A stretch of DNA of 48,494 bases from a virus. The notes under the pieces are model-generated. The model was not told the DNA's origin. It made no database searches and saw nothing but the letters and a program-made list of their open reading frames with translations. The stretch lies in the IMG/VR virus record IMGVR_UViG_3300044732_000823, positions 1-48,494 of that record; one strand, given 5' to 3'. This document shows positions 34,921 through 40,986 of this stretch, one piece after another (positions within the stretch are counted from its first letter, which is position 1; each line of letters opens with the position of its first letter). The position numbers and the translations under genes are program-made.

Positions 34921-35262
34921 TTAGGAAGCAGACGAAACATCTGCAGTAACTAAAATTGGACCAGTTAAAATTGTAGTCTTATTAGTTCCATTTGTCATTT
35001 CAACATCATAAACATAACTTTTATTTGGAACTAGATTTGCAGATTCAGTTGAAGGCAAAGTAACTTTGATAACTCCACCAAGCAAACTTTCTTTTGTAAC
35101 TGTAAGTGTTGCAGCTACTGTAGTCTTACCTTTTTCTTTTATCTGAGCAATAAAAGTTGAACTAGTAATATTTAAGAAAGTTGTTGATCCAGTTTTCAAA
35201 GTCATTTGAAAAGCAAAGGTATCTCCACGATAAATCTTGAATGATTTAAAGCCTGGAAGCAT
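34921..35262 (-). CDS. Fibre-attachment / BppU-like domain protein (113 aa)
   Basis: A single small beta domain (FKIYRGDTFAFQMTLKTG; FIAQIKEKGKTTVAATLTV; YVYDVEMTNGTNKTTILTGP) that looks like the N-terminal domain of baseplate upper proteins (BppU_N, DUF2479 type), which links receptor-binding proteins to the tail. Its ATG overlaps the end of the 463-aa fibre gene. It probably works with that protein in the virion. Confidence 0.62.
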   Translation of the reverse strand: MLPGFKSFKIYRGDTFAFQMTLKTGSTTFLNITSSTFIAQIKEKGKTTVAATLTVTKESLLGGVIKVTLPSTESANLVPNKSYVYDVEMTNGTNKTTILTGPILVTADVSSAS

Positions 35263-36653
35263 TAGCCAACAACTACCGTCTTAAGATCTGTAATCGAACT
35301 ATTTGTTGTTACTGTTACAGTGTTTGCATCAGTAACTACAATTGCAGCATCTACTTGGGCACCTGCAAGCCAGCAATTAACTGTTACATCTGAAGTTGCA
35401 AGACCATGTGTGATGGTATGTGTTGTTCCAGTTGTTGTTGTAACATACTTTCTAGCAATTGCAATTTCTGAACCAGAAATACCTGCTGTCCATTTATCAC
35501 TTGTTTCATTCCATAAGAACGAAGCATTTGTAGATGTTCCACGCTCAACTTCAATACCTGCGTTTAAAGAAGGAGTTCCAGTTACAGTTGAGTTAAGTAA
35601 GAACAAGTTATCTTCAACATTAATTGTTGAAGTTGAAACTGAGTTAATTGCACCAGCAACATCAAGGTCTCCGCTTACTGTAAGGGTTCCTGCAATTGTT
35701 ACATCGTTTGGAAGACCAACTTGGATTGTACCAGTTTTTACTGACCCAGCACCAGTTCCTGTTACTTCAATTTCATTTGGTGTTCCTTCTATGCTTAAAG
35801 CACCAGAGTTTGTTACAGTAACATCGCCAGTAGCCTGGTCAATTGTTATTCCTGTTCCTGCAGTAATTTCTGTTACACCAGTGTTAGTAAACGCTAGTGT
35901 TCCAGCACCACCTGCATTGTCTGTATAAACTACAGAAATTCCAGAGTGTGTTGCGGTTGTTACTAGGTTAGCAGCACGATCATCAACAGCTTCGTTGAAA
36001 TCTGAAATTGTTGTAGAAGCGTGGGTATGAGTATCATTTCCAACTGTTGCTTCAAAACTTACGTTTCCAAGATTTGTTACAGTTCCGCTACCAGTTACAT
36101 CTCCAGTAAGAGTAATTGAGAAATCTGATACGTCAAAGTCAAGGGTATTATCGGAATCATCATAGGATACTGAAATTCCACTTTCGGTATTTGATGTGAC
36201 CATTCCACCAACTGCATCTGCAACAGCTTCGTTAAAGTCTGAAATTTTTGTTGATTCAAGGCTAGGAATGTCTGCAGCTACAAGTGATCTAAATGTTGGA
36301 ATAGCTGCTGTTGAGCCAGAACCTGGACCAGCAAGAACAGTGTTAACTGCTGATGTATTCCATTCAAATCCTAGTGTTCCTGAAGCGTTAGCAGGAGATC
36401 CTGATACTGTAAATAGGTCTGGGGCATCTAGAGAGATAGAAATTGTTGGAACGTCATCGGTATAAGCGATTGTCTTCCATGCAGTTCCATTGTAAAGCTT
36501 TAGATGATTTTGGTCACCACCTGCACCAGTAAAGTAAATGATACGACCAGAAGTTAGGTCCGAACTAGGATTTGTTGAAAAATCCTCAAAAATAAATCTT
36601 TTTGCCTTGTTTAATCCAAGGTCTAAATCAACTGTAAACAGTCTTGATGCCAT
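35262..36653 (-). CDS. Tail fibre-like protein with repeats (463 aa)
   Basis: Repetitive beta fibre. The N-terminal domain includes GRIIYFTGAGGDQNHLKLYNG, the usual attachment segment of fibre proteins. Two near repeats follow: ISDFNEAVADAVGG ... SGISVSYDDSDNTL and ISDFNEAVDDRAAN ... SGISVVYTDNAGG, then a long region of thin beta-helix type (TGITIDQATGDVTVTNSG; DVTIAGTLTVSGDLDVAG). The last 60 residues form a compact beta domain with a HTITHGL motif. Likely a side or tip fibre; neighbours on both sides are also fibre-type. Confidence 0.75.
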   Translation of the reverse strand: MASRLFTVDLDLGLNKAKRFIFEDFSTNPSSDLTSGRIIYFTGAGGDQNHLKLYNGTAWKTIAYTDDVPTISISLDAPDLFTVSGSPANASGTLGFEWNTSAVNTVLAGPGSGSTAAIPTFRSLVAADIPSLESTKISDFNEAVADAVGGMVTSNTESGISVSYDDSDNTLDFDVSDFSITLTGDVTGSGTVTNLGNVSFEATVGNDTHTHASTTISDFNEAVDDRAANLVTTATHSGISVVYTDNAGGAGTLAFTNTGVTEITAGTGITIDQATGDVTVTNSGALSIEGTPNEIEVTGTGAGSVKTGTIQVGLPNDVTIAGTLTVSGDLDVAGAINSVSTSTINVEDNLFLLNSTVTGTPSLNAGIEVERGTSTNASFLWNETSDKWTAGISGSEIAIARKYVTTTTGTTHTITHGLATSDVTVNCWLAGAQVDAAIVVTDANTVTVTTNSSITDLKTVVVG

Positions 36654-36685
36654 GATAATCAGTTTTCCCTATTGAAGTAACAGGG

Positions 36686-37147
36686 CTAAGTTAGATACGC
36701 TGTACCGCTTGAAGCACTGTTCATTACAATTTTAACAGTATTACTGTTCAAATACACTAAGTCAGTTTCAAGAATTCTGCTTGAGTTGTCCAAAACTGTG
36801 ACGTTTGGATAAAAGTTTAAATTATGGTTAATTGTCCATTCATTAGAAATGACTGTTTGAGTGTGGACATGTCTAACATGATTTACTGGATTTGAGCCAA
36901 TATCTGGGTAATCAATTACAACTACCCCAGTTTTTCCATTAACTGAAGTTACTGCACTAATAGCCTCAACTACGGAAAGCTCAACATTAAAGTTTTCTTG
37001 TGAGGCAACCACATTAGCCTGACCAGTTTCAAAGTCATATGTGGTGGTTGATCCAACAGTACTAATTCCATCATTAATTACTGGAGCTAAAATTAGGGAT
37101 GCAAGAAGATTATCTTCTTCTACTATGATGGATGTAATATCAGACAT
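36686..37147 (-). CDS. Fibre/tip protein (153 aa)
   Basis: Contains VTSVNGKTGVVVIDYPDIGS, a motif frequent in phage tail-fibre and decoration proteins, then a beta domain (WTINHNLNFYPNVTVLDNSS; NTVKIVMNSASSGTAYLT) similar to the end domain of the neighbouring 463-aa fibre. Possibly the tip domain of the same structure. A TATAAT ends 6 bp before the ATG, which hints at a leaderless transcript. Confidence 0.68.
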   Translation of the reverse strand: MSDITSIIVEEDNLLASLILAPVINDGISTVGSTTTYDFETGQANVVASQENFNVELSVVEAISAVTSVNGKTGVVVIDYPDIGSNPVNHVRHVHTQTVISNEWTINHNLNFYPNVTVLDNSSRILETDLVYLNSNTVKIVMNSASSGTAYLT

Positions 37148-37153
37148 ACCACG

Positions 37154-37159
37154 ATTATA
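37154..37159 (-). promoter_or_regulatory. Candidate -10 (TATAAT) for the fibre operon
   Basis: Minus-strand TATAAT overlaps the stop codon of the glycosyltransferase gene and is followed by CGTGGT and then ATG. Together with the 29397 site it shares a GTGGTATGTC start region. Confidence 0.45.
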
Positions 37160-38096
37160 GCATTAAACGAGCTTCAACAGAATCTAAATGATCTCTTACT
37201 ACCTTTTCCCATTTCCACTCTTTATGAACGTCCAGTGCTCTTTTAGACTGAACCTCTAATATGCTTTCAATATTTTTTTCAGTGTGTTGCATAAGAGTAG
37301 CAAAATGGTTTAGGTCAGGTCTAAACATTTTTCCAGGATGTATAAGCTGCCAAGGATTATATACAAGTTCCGAATTAATAATTAGTTCTGGGCAGTGACG
37401 CTTGTAGTCGCACCATCCATCTGTCATAACTACTGGCATACCTGTGGCTAGTGCTTGTAGTGGCATAAGACCAAATCCTTCTCCCCAAGAAGGATAAAGC
37501 AAGGCGTGGTGCTGACCAACAAAGCTAGCAAGTTCTGAATATGTAACGGTGTCTATAACAACATTAATGTTTGGCTCATTAATTTCAAACTCACATGCAG
37601 AGTAAGCTTTAACAGTTAGCTCTACATCTTTTCTTCCAGCGTATAGTTCAAGAAATGTATTAATTACTTCTGGTAAATTTTTTCTGTAAGCGGGATGACC
37701 CATGTGAAGAAACTTTATCTTATCATCTACTTTTCTTTCAACAGGAGCCCAGGTATCATCAATTCCATGAGGAAATACATAAATTTCTTTGTCTGTAAAT
37801 TTACTAAATACATCTTTACAAAATTGATTAGGTACCCACATTTCATCAAGGTGGGAAATATATTCTTCCCACATAGGCTGAAGCTCAGTAGACTCCCAGG
37901 CTGTGTATCCAATTTTGTAAGAATCTTTTCCATGAAACTTATAGAATTGGGGATGGCTGAAAGTAACCTCAACTGGGTTCTCTCGTTCAATTAAAAGACT
38001 ATGATTTGTTTTGCCAATGTTGGTAATTATTTTATGTGTGGCATAGCCATACCCAGTCTTGATATTGCCATCGCAATTATTAAAACCAAACTTCAA
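37155..38096 (-). CDS. Glycosyltransferase, GT-B / GT4-like (313 aa)
   Basis: Nucleotide-sugar-dependent glycosyltransferase. The C-terminal half has the donor-binding pattern HALLYPSWGEGFGLMPLQAL followed by ATGMPVVMTDG, typical of family GT4. The usual second acidic residue of the E-x7-E motif (as in EGFGLMPLEA) is Gln here. The N-terminal half has GYGYATHKIITNIG and a YKIGYTAWESTELQ segment, as seen in family members annotated in phages. A TTG start is used (38096). It sits between a fibre gene and the lysis-type membrane genes. Substrate is unknown: virion glycoprotein, phage DNA base, or host surface sugar. Confidence 0.82.
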   Translation of the reverse strand: MKFGFNNCDGNIKTGYGYATHKIITNIGKTNHSLLIERENPVEVTFSHPQFYKFHGKDSYKIGYTAWESTELQPMWEEYISHLDEMWVPNQFCKDVFSKFTDKEIYVFPHGIDDTWAPVERKVDDKIKFLHMGHPAYRKNLPEVINTFLELYAGRKDVELTVKAYSACEFEINEPNINVVIDTVTYSELASFVGQHHALLYPSWGEGFGLMPLQALATGMPVVMTDGWCDYKRHCPELIINSELVYNPWQLIHPGKMFRPDLNHFATLMQHTEKNIESILEVQSKRALDVHKEWKWEKVVRDHLDSVEARLML

Positions 38097-38110
38097 GACT
38101 TTACTTTCTG

Positions 38111-38410
38111 TTAGTTGCGTTCTAGTTTGTCTAAACGCTCTTCAATACGACCAACGGCATCTTTAATAGATGTTCCATGGTTTGGTCTCATTTCAAAAGA
38201 TATGCAAGCAATTTCTTCTTCCATAAATCTTAGTCTTTCTTGCATTCCAGGACGACCATCAAATCCTGGTCTTGGTTCTTCACCAAAGTAATCATCTAGG
38301 AAGTGTATAAATCTTTTTACAAGCTTTGTAGCTTTATATAGTCCAACACCAATAACTCCAGTTGCAGTTATTGTTGCAGCAATGGTCATCAACCATTCAT
38401 TTGGAGTCAT
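38111..38410 (-). CDS. DUF2746-like single-pass membrane protein (99 aa)
   Basis: One N-terminal transmembrane segment (about 6-32, MTIAATITATGVIGVGLYKA) and a cytosolic part with DDYFGEEPRPGFDGRPGMQE and then a helix (GRIEERLDKLERN) is the DUF2746 pattern in actinophages. In those phages the gene lies next to endolysin and holin genes. It is adjacent to the holin-like gene here; no endolysin is visible. Role inferred: membrane component of lysis. Confidence 0.65.
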   Translation of the reverse strand: MTPNEWLMTIAATITATGVIGVGLYKATKLVKRFIHFLDDYFGEEPRPGFDGRPGMQERLRFMEEEIACISFEMRPNHGTSIKDAVGRIEERLDKLERN

Positions 38411-38432
38411 CGTCTATACACTTCCACAAAGA

Positions 38433-38774
38433 CTACTTTGAAGTAGTCTTCTTTGCTGTAGATTTTTTAGCAGGTGCCTTAGTTGCCTTTTTTGCAGGTA
38501 CAGCTGGTGCACTTGCAGTTTTTGCTTTTGGGGCTTGCTTTACTACCATCTCTGCAATATCAACTGCTTGCTTGGCTAGTGATTCTGGGGTTGCAGTCTT
38601 ACCGAATGCAATATCGTTCTTATTCATGTAGCGAATTGCTACTGGTGCAAATGCTGCGACTAGAGCAGATAAATAACTCTGCCATTCAGTAACACCTGCT
38701 AAGTACAATGCAATTGCTGCTGCTAGGAATGCTCTTCCGTATGACTGTAGCATTGCCATCTGTGACTTTGACAT
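38433..38774 (-). CDS. Holin-like membrane protein with AP/K tail (113 aa)
   Basis: Two hydrophobic segments in the first 60 residues (AFLAAAIALYLAGVTEW and YLSALVAAFAPVAIRYM) with a short loop, followed by a soluble helix (ATPESLAKQAVDIAEMVVKQ) and a tail rich in Ala/Pro/Lys/Thr. This layout matches actinophage r1t-type holins. The ATG at 38774 has GGAG 6 bp upstream. It likely makes membrane lesions for lysis together with the 38111-38410 protein. Confidence 0.7.
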   Translation of the reverse strand: MSKSQMAMLQSYGRAFLAAAIALYLAGVTEWQSYLSALVAAFAPVAIRYMNKNDIAFGKTATPESLAKQAVDIAEMVVKQAPKAKTASAPAVPAKKATKAPAKKSTAKKTTSK

Positions 38775-38815
38775 ATATTTCTCCAATGTTATTCCCGTTT
38801 GGGATTGTAATAACT

Positions 38816-38821
38816 ATTATA
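38816..38821 (-). promoter_or_regulatory. Candidate -10 (TATAAT) for the lysis/fibre genes
   Basis: TATAAT on the minus strand, 42 bp before the holin start. It follows a run of nine T residues and sits in the divergent region opposite the rightward promoter at 38893-38922. No -35 matches well. Confidence 0.4.
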
Positions 38822-38892
38822 CAGCAAAAAAAAATAAAATTTCGGCGGTGGCGTTCGGCGAAAAGAGAACAAACACCAACTCCCTATATAAC

Positions 38893-38922
38893 TTGACACA
38901 AGATAAAAAGAGTTGCTATAAT
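38893..38922 (+). promoter_or_regulatory. Consensus promoter TTGACA-N18-TATAAT
   Basis: Both hexamers are perfect and the spacer is 18 bp. It drives the two small rightward genes that begin at 38949 (26 bp downstream, with an AAAGGA site). The match predicts strong transcription soon after DNA entry. Confidence 0.85.
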
Positions 38923-38948
38923 AGGTAACTACGAACAAAGGATTATAT

Positions 38949-39194
38949 ATGTCAGAAGAACAAATTGACACAGAAGTAAAGAATATGAATGATAATCTAG
39001 GAACTATCCTATATATCATGTTAGGTCGAATTTATGATCTCCTGGTACTAATTGCAGATAGTCAAGATAAAGGTGAAGATGTATTAAAGCTTATGGAATT
39101 ACATCGTCAAGGTAATATTATGTCACCTCTACCTGCATTGAATGTACCAGATTTTGAATCAGAAGAAAAGTCTTCCACAACCCCCGAAAAATAA
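38949..39194 (+). CDS. Small acidic helical protein (81 aa)
   Basis: No family recognised. It is acidic, with an N-terminal helix (EEQIDTEVKNMNDNLGTILY), a hydrophobic helix (MLGRIYDLLVLIADSQDKGE) and a disordered end (NVPDFESEEKSSTTPEK). The first gene of a two-gene unit driven by a perfect promoter. The neighbour downstream is an HNH-like protein. Possibly an early host-takeover protein; that is only inference from its promoter. Confidence 0.65.
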   Translation: MSEEQIDTEVKNMNDNLGTILYIMLGRIYDLLVLIADSQDKGEDVLKLMELHRQGNIMSPLPALNVPDFESEEKSSTTPEK

Positions 39195-39197
39195 AAT

Positions 39198-39497
39198 ATG
39201 GGTATGCCAGTTAATCCTGAGAAAAGAGATGCTCAGAGAAAGTATTTAAATAACTTTAAGTTATCTAAAGGTTGTTTAGTATGTGGTTACAATAAGAATC
39301 CTGCAGTATTGCAGTTTGCTCATAAAGATCCTGCAGACAAATATAGAACTAGAACAGGTAGAGTTGTTAACCCAACTGATTTAATGAAGTATTCTTCAGG
39401 TTATAGCTTTAAGGTAATATTAGCTGAAATAGATAAGTGTGATGTTCTATGTGCTAATTGTCATGCTGAACAAACACACCCAGATTTTATAGTATAG
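39198..39497 (+). CDS. HNH-type zinc-binding nuclease-like protein (99 aa)
   Basis: Zinc-ligand pairs CLVC (residues about 26-29) and CANC (about 85-88) flank a FAHKDP segment and end in CHAEQTH, the order seen in HNH_3/zinc-type HNH proteins (C-x2-C ... H ... C-x2-C-H-x-x-x-H). The N-terminal MGMPVNPEKRDAQRKYLNNF is basic. A nuclease role is plausible; the catalytic His would be in the AHKD segment. It converges with the small heat-shock gene. Confidence 0.7.
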   Translation: MGMPVNPEKRDAQRKYLNNFKLSKGCLVCGYNKNPAVLQFAHKDPADKYRTRTGRVVNPTDLMKYSSGYSFKVILAEIDKCDVLCANCHAEQTHPDFIV

Positions 39498-39541
39498 ATA
39501 AGCAGTTTTAAGTCATGCTTAGGACTTATGAGTTTTAGTTA

Positions 39542-40000
39542 TTACCAAACTTCATAATGTTCGATATCTGATCTAGGTTCAATATTTTTTAGACAAATTT
39601 TAAGAAGCCCTTCTTCGATTGAAACTCCTTTATATGCTACTTTAACGTTTTCAGAAAGAGTAAATTGCTTTTTGAATTTTCTTGAACTAATTCCTTTATG
39701 AAGATAAATAAAGCCATCTTCAGGCTTTTCTTTGCTTTCTCCAATAACTGTTAAAACATTGCCTTCTCTGTAGACTTTGACTTCATCTTCTTTAAATCCA
39801 GCAATAGCTAGATGAATTTCATAATCCCACATTTCCCAGCCTTCGCCAAGTTCAGCGTATTCAGCCTTATTTTCATCAGAAATTTTGATTACGTTATATG
39901 GAGGATATGATGACTCATTTAGCATACTGTTTGCCTTGTCAAATAGGCTTTCAAATCCAATCAGAAATGGATTGATTGTTGACATAGTTGTACTTACCAT
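39542..40000 (-). CDS. Small heat-shock protein, Hsp20 / alpha-crystallin (152 aa)
   Basis: ATP-independent chaperone. The alpha-crystallin domain runs from about 70 to 145 (WDYEIHLAIAGFKEDEVKVY; LTVIGESKEKPEDGFIYLHK; GISSRKFKKQFTLSENVKV). The N-terminal arm (STINPFLIGFESLFDKANSM) is the usual oligomerising segment. A clear C-terminal I-x-I anchor is missing; the end is SDIEHYEVW. The ATG at 40000 has AAGGAG 7 bp upstream. Such genes are common in cyanophages and other aquatic phages and may help virion assembly or host stability. Confidence 0.9.
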   Translation of the reverse strand: MVSTTMSTINPFLIGFESLFDKANSMLNESSYPPYNVIKISDENKAEYAELGEGWEMWDYEIHLAIAGFKEDEVKVYREGNVLTVIGESKEKPEDGFIYLHKGISSRKFKKQFTLSENVKVAYKGVSIEEGLLKICLKNIEPRSDIEHYEVW

Positions 40001-40055
40001 TTTTTTGCTCCTTTTAAGCGAGTTAATTACAGTCCCGTTCGGCAACTGCTAGAAT

Positions 40056-40084
40056 ATTATAGCAAAATATAAAAAGATTGTCAA
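40056..40084 (-). promoter_or_regulatory. Consensus promoter TTGACA-N17-TATAAT of the Hsp20 gene
   Basis: Minus strand: TTGACA (40084-40079), 17 bp, TATAAT (40061-40056). Perfect in both hexamers and in spacing, 55 bp before the ATG. No HAIR or CIRCE-type heat-shock element is evident near it. Confidence 0.88.
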
Positions 40085-40197
40085 GTTTAGTGAGCAGTTT
40101 TCTGTCTTTACTCAGGACACTTACCCATCCCAAGGTAAACTTGTAGCTTTTGGCTATTTGATAGAGATACGCTTTTAGATTTACTCTCTACAGGGAC
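40085..40197 (-). ncRNA. Possible structured RNA or leader
   Basis: No gene fits here on either strand. Following a minus-strand TATAAT (40209-40204), the predicted transcript has several local stems: TAGAGA with TCTCTA, TAGC with GCTA around CAAAA, TTACC with GGTAA, and AGTG with CACT. It ends at the Hsp20 promoter, whose T-rich stretch (CTTTTTATATTTT) might act as a run-off. Family not recognised; it could be a small RNA or a long leader for Hsp20. Confidence 0.3.
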
Positions 40198-40203
40198 CCC
40201 TCA

Positions 40204-40209
40204 ATTATA
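40204..40209 (-). promoter_or_regulatory. Candidate -10 upstream of the putative RNA
   Basis: Minus-strand TATAAT (preceded by TTTGC). Its -35 position falls inside the 7-bp inverted repeat AATGTAC/GTACATT at 40213-40234, as an operator would. Confidence 0.4.
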
Positions 40210-40212
40210 GCA

Positions 40213-40234
40213 AATGTACTGCTTTAGGTACATT
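40213..40234. promoter_or_regulatory. Inverted repeat AATGTAC-N8-GTACATT
   Basis: Perfect 7-bp arms separated by 8 bp. Its size and symmetry fit a dimeric regulator's site, and it overlaps the -35 region of the minus-strand TATAAT at 40204-40209. It could also be a short hairpin in a rightward RNA. No T-run follows. Confidence 0.4.
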
Positions 40235-40272
40235 GTTATACAAACGTTATCTACTTGTTATCATTTTGTTAT
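40235..40272. repeat. Four GTTAT repeats at exact 11-bp spacing
   Basis: GTTAT starts at 40235, 40246, 40257 and 40268, a strict 11-bp period, so all four lie on almost the same face of the helix. The context is GTTATA, GTTATC, GTTATC, GTTATA. Looks like a phased protein-binding array (iteron-like), in a non-coding region. Confidence 0.6.
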
Positions 40273-40279
40273 ATATTAA

Positions 40280-40295
40280 TGTGATGTAGGTCACA
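40280..40295. promoter_or_regulatory. CRP/GlxR-type palindrome TGTGA-N6-TCACA
   Basis: TGTGATGTAGGTCACA has perfect TGTGA/TCACA half sites and a central TA, matching the actinobacterial GlxR/CRP consensus TGTGANNTANNTCACA. A plus-strand TATAAT follows at 40300-40305, so binding would cover the promoter region. There is no gene directly downstream on the plus strand. Confidence 0.5.
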
Positions 40296-40310
40296 TATAT
40301 ATAATCCTAT

Positions 40311-40375
40311 AAAATGTGAATGCAATTTTATATTTTAGATCTGCAGCTATACCCATTTTCACCAAAATGTGAATG
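40311..40375. repeat. Two AAAATGTGAATG repeats, 53 bp apart
   Basis: The 12-bp word AAAATGTGAATG occurs at 40311-40322 and 40364-40375, both followed within 2-3 bp by ATTTT. Each contains a TGTGA half site like the palindrome just before. The 53-bp distance is close to five turns of the helix. Confidence 0.5.
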
Positions 40376-40441
40376 AGATTTTTATTTGTATGATGCCGAA
40401 TTTTCAAAAAAGCTTTCAAAAAACATAGTGAGCACATAAAG

Positions 40442-40477
40442 AAAAAAACAAAATGCCCTAGACAATTTGTCTAGAGC
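40442..40477 (-). terminator. Intrinsic terminator of the leftward small-gene operon
   Basis: Stem CTAGACA / TGTCTAG with a 3-base loop (plus GC/GC pairs beyond one mismatch), followed on the minus strand by GGCATTTTGTTTTTTTC. Stem and T-run are as expected for a rho-independent terminator. It ends the operon that reaches 40513. Confidence 0.82.
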
Positions 40478-40515
40478 ATAATGCGGTTTTATTTTCAAAG
40501 CATAATGCGGTTTTA
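40475..40515. repeat. 17-bp direct repeat AGCATAATGCGGTTTTA
   Basis: Identical copies at 40475-40491 and 40499-40515, 24 bp apart start to start. The second overlaps the stop codon of the 24-aa gene; the first touches the terminator stem. Each contains the near-palindrome GCATAATGC. May be an RNA 3'-end element or a protein site. Confidence 0.6.
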
Positions 40516-40587
40516 GAAATCATCTATGCTTGCTAGGTATGCACCAATCATAACTAGTAACATAATGAATCCAAATAATAATTCCAT
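40513..40587 (-). CDS. Very small membrane protein (24 aa)
   Basis: ATG at 40587, 3 bp after the preceding stop, with GAGGGG about 8 bp upstream. The encoded peptide is a single hydrophobic helix (starting MELLFGFIMLLVMIGAYL) with two acidic residues at the end (SIDDF). It is the last gene before a terminator. Such micro-membrane proteins are often missed by gene callers; function unknown. Confidence 0.5.
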   Translation of the reverse strand: MELLFGFIMLLVMIGAYLASIDDF

Positions 40588-40590
40588 TGA

Positions 40591-40779
40591 CTACCCCTCG
40601 ATTGCTTCAATAACTATTGCACCAATAGCAGATACTAAACCAATGGCAACGGTTGCTATCATCACATTGACAGACATTCCATTGAGACCAATGACTAGTA
40701 GTTGTAACTCTAGTAGCAATGCAGGTAATGAGAATACCGCAATGCCTAGCAATACATCACGCAAGTGGAATAGAAACAT
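40591..40779 (-). CDS. Small membrane protein (62 aa)
   Basis: Two hydrophobic segments (about 7-30, VLLGIAVFSLPALLLELQLL; about 36-60, VNVMIATVAIGLVSAIGAIV) with a short loop. The length and topology would suit a small holin/antiholin or a superinfection-exclusion protein, but there is no motif to decide. Starts 3 bp after the zinc-finger gene's stop and is followed by the 24-aa gene, so the three are one transcript. Confidence 0.65.
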   Translation of the reverse strand: MFLFHLRDVLLGIAVFSLPALLLELQLLVIGLNGMSVNVMIATVAIGLVSAIGAIVIEAIEG

Positions 40780-40781
40780 AA

Positions 40782-40901
40782 TTATTCACCTGCCAATTCT
40801 TCGTCTACCTCGCACAAGATGCAGGTTAATTCTTCCCACACGGCTAGGGTATCTCCACACACGTTACAGTGTGTCTTGCTTGTTAGTTCCAAATCGTTCA
40901 T
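40782..40901 (-). CDS. Small zinc-finger protein (39 aa)
   Basis: Start ATG at 40901 is preceded by AAAGGAC. The protein has two CxxC pairs (CNVC near 13-16; CILC near 29-32) with HCNVCGDTLAVWEELTCILC between, i.e. a minimal zinc ribbon. First gene of the leftward cluster transcribed from a TGTCAGAC-type promoter. It may be a small transcription or translation modulator; not assigned. Confidence 0.6.
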   Translation of the reverse strand: MNDLELTSKTHCNVCGDTLAVWEELTCILCEVDEELAGE

Positions 40902-40934
40902 TTGATTTGTCCTTTCGTAGTTTCTAATAGTTTT

Positions 40935-40956
40935 AATCTAGCAGGGAGGTCTGACA
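40935..40956 (-). promoter_or_regulatory. Early promoter, minus-strand copy (TGTCAGAC-N8-TAGATT)
   Basis: Minus strand: TGTCAGAC (40956-40949), CTCCCTGC (8 bp), TAGATT (40940-40935), preceded by TG-C extended -10. It is 34 bp from the ATG at 40901. Same architecture as the rightward copies; shows that the motif follows the gene direction. Confidence 0.78.
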
Positions 40957-40962
40957 CTTTTA

Positions 40963-40986
40963 GAGTGTGGGCTATTGCCCACACTC
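40963..40986 (-). terminator. Hairpin overlapping the end of the Cys-rich gene
   Basis: Perfect 10-bp stem GAGTGTGGGC / GCCCACACTC with loop TATT; it includes the TAG stop of the 76-aa gene on the minus strand. The T-run is poor. It isolates that gene from the promoter just downstream. Confidence 0.65.

Larger units (their letters stand above)
40001..40512. other. Non-coding regulatory region (about 510 bp)
   Basis: No credible coding frame. From left to right it holds the Hsp20 promoter, a possible structured RNA with its own -10, an inverted repeat, four 11-bp-phased GTTAT words, a CRP/GlxR-type palindrome, two 12-bp repeats, and the terminator and direct repeats of the leftward small-gene operon. 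The density of symmetric and phased elements suggests a control or replication-related site. Confidence 0.5.

Noticed and set aside
38843-38862. GC-rich string with TTCGGCG twice near the divergent promoters
   Set aside because: It is a short direct repeat without a fold-back partner; not convincing as a terminator or operator.
40526-40927. Plus-strand open frame of 133 codons
   Set aside because: Antisense to three small leftward genes that have good ribosome sites, a promoter and a terminator. Its protein is low-complexity and lacks domain features.
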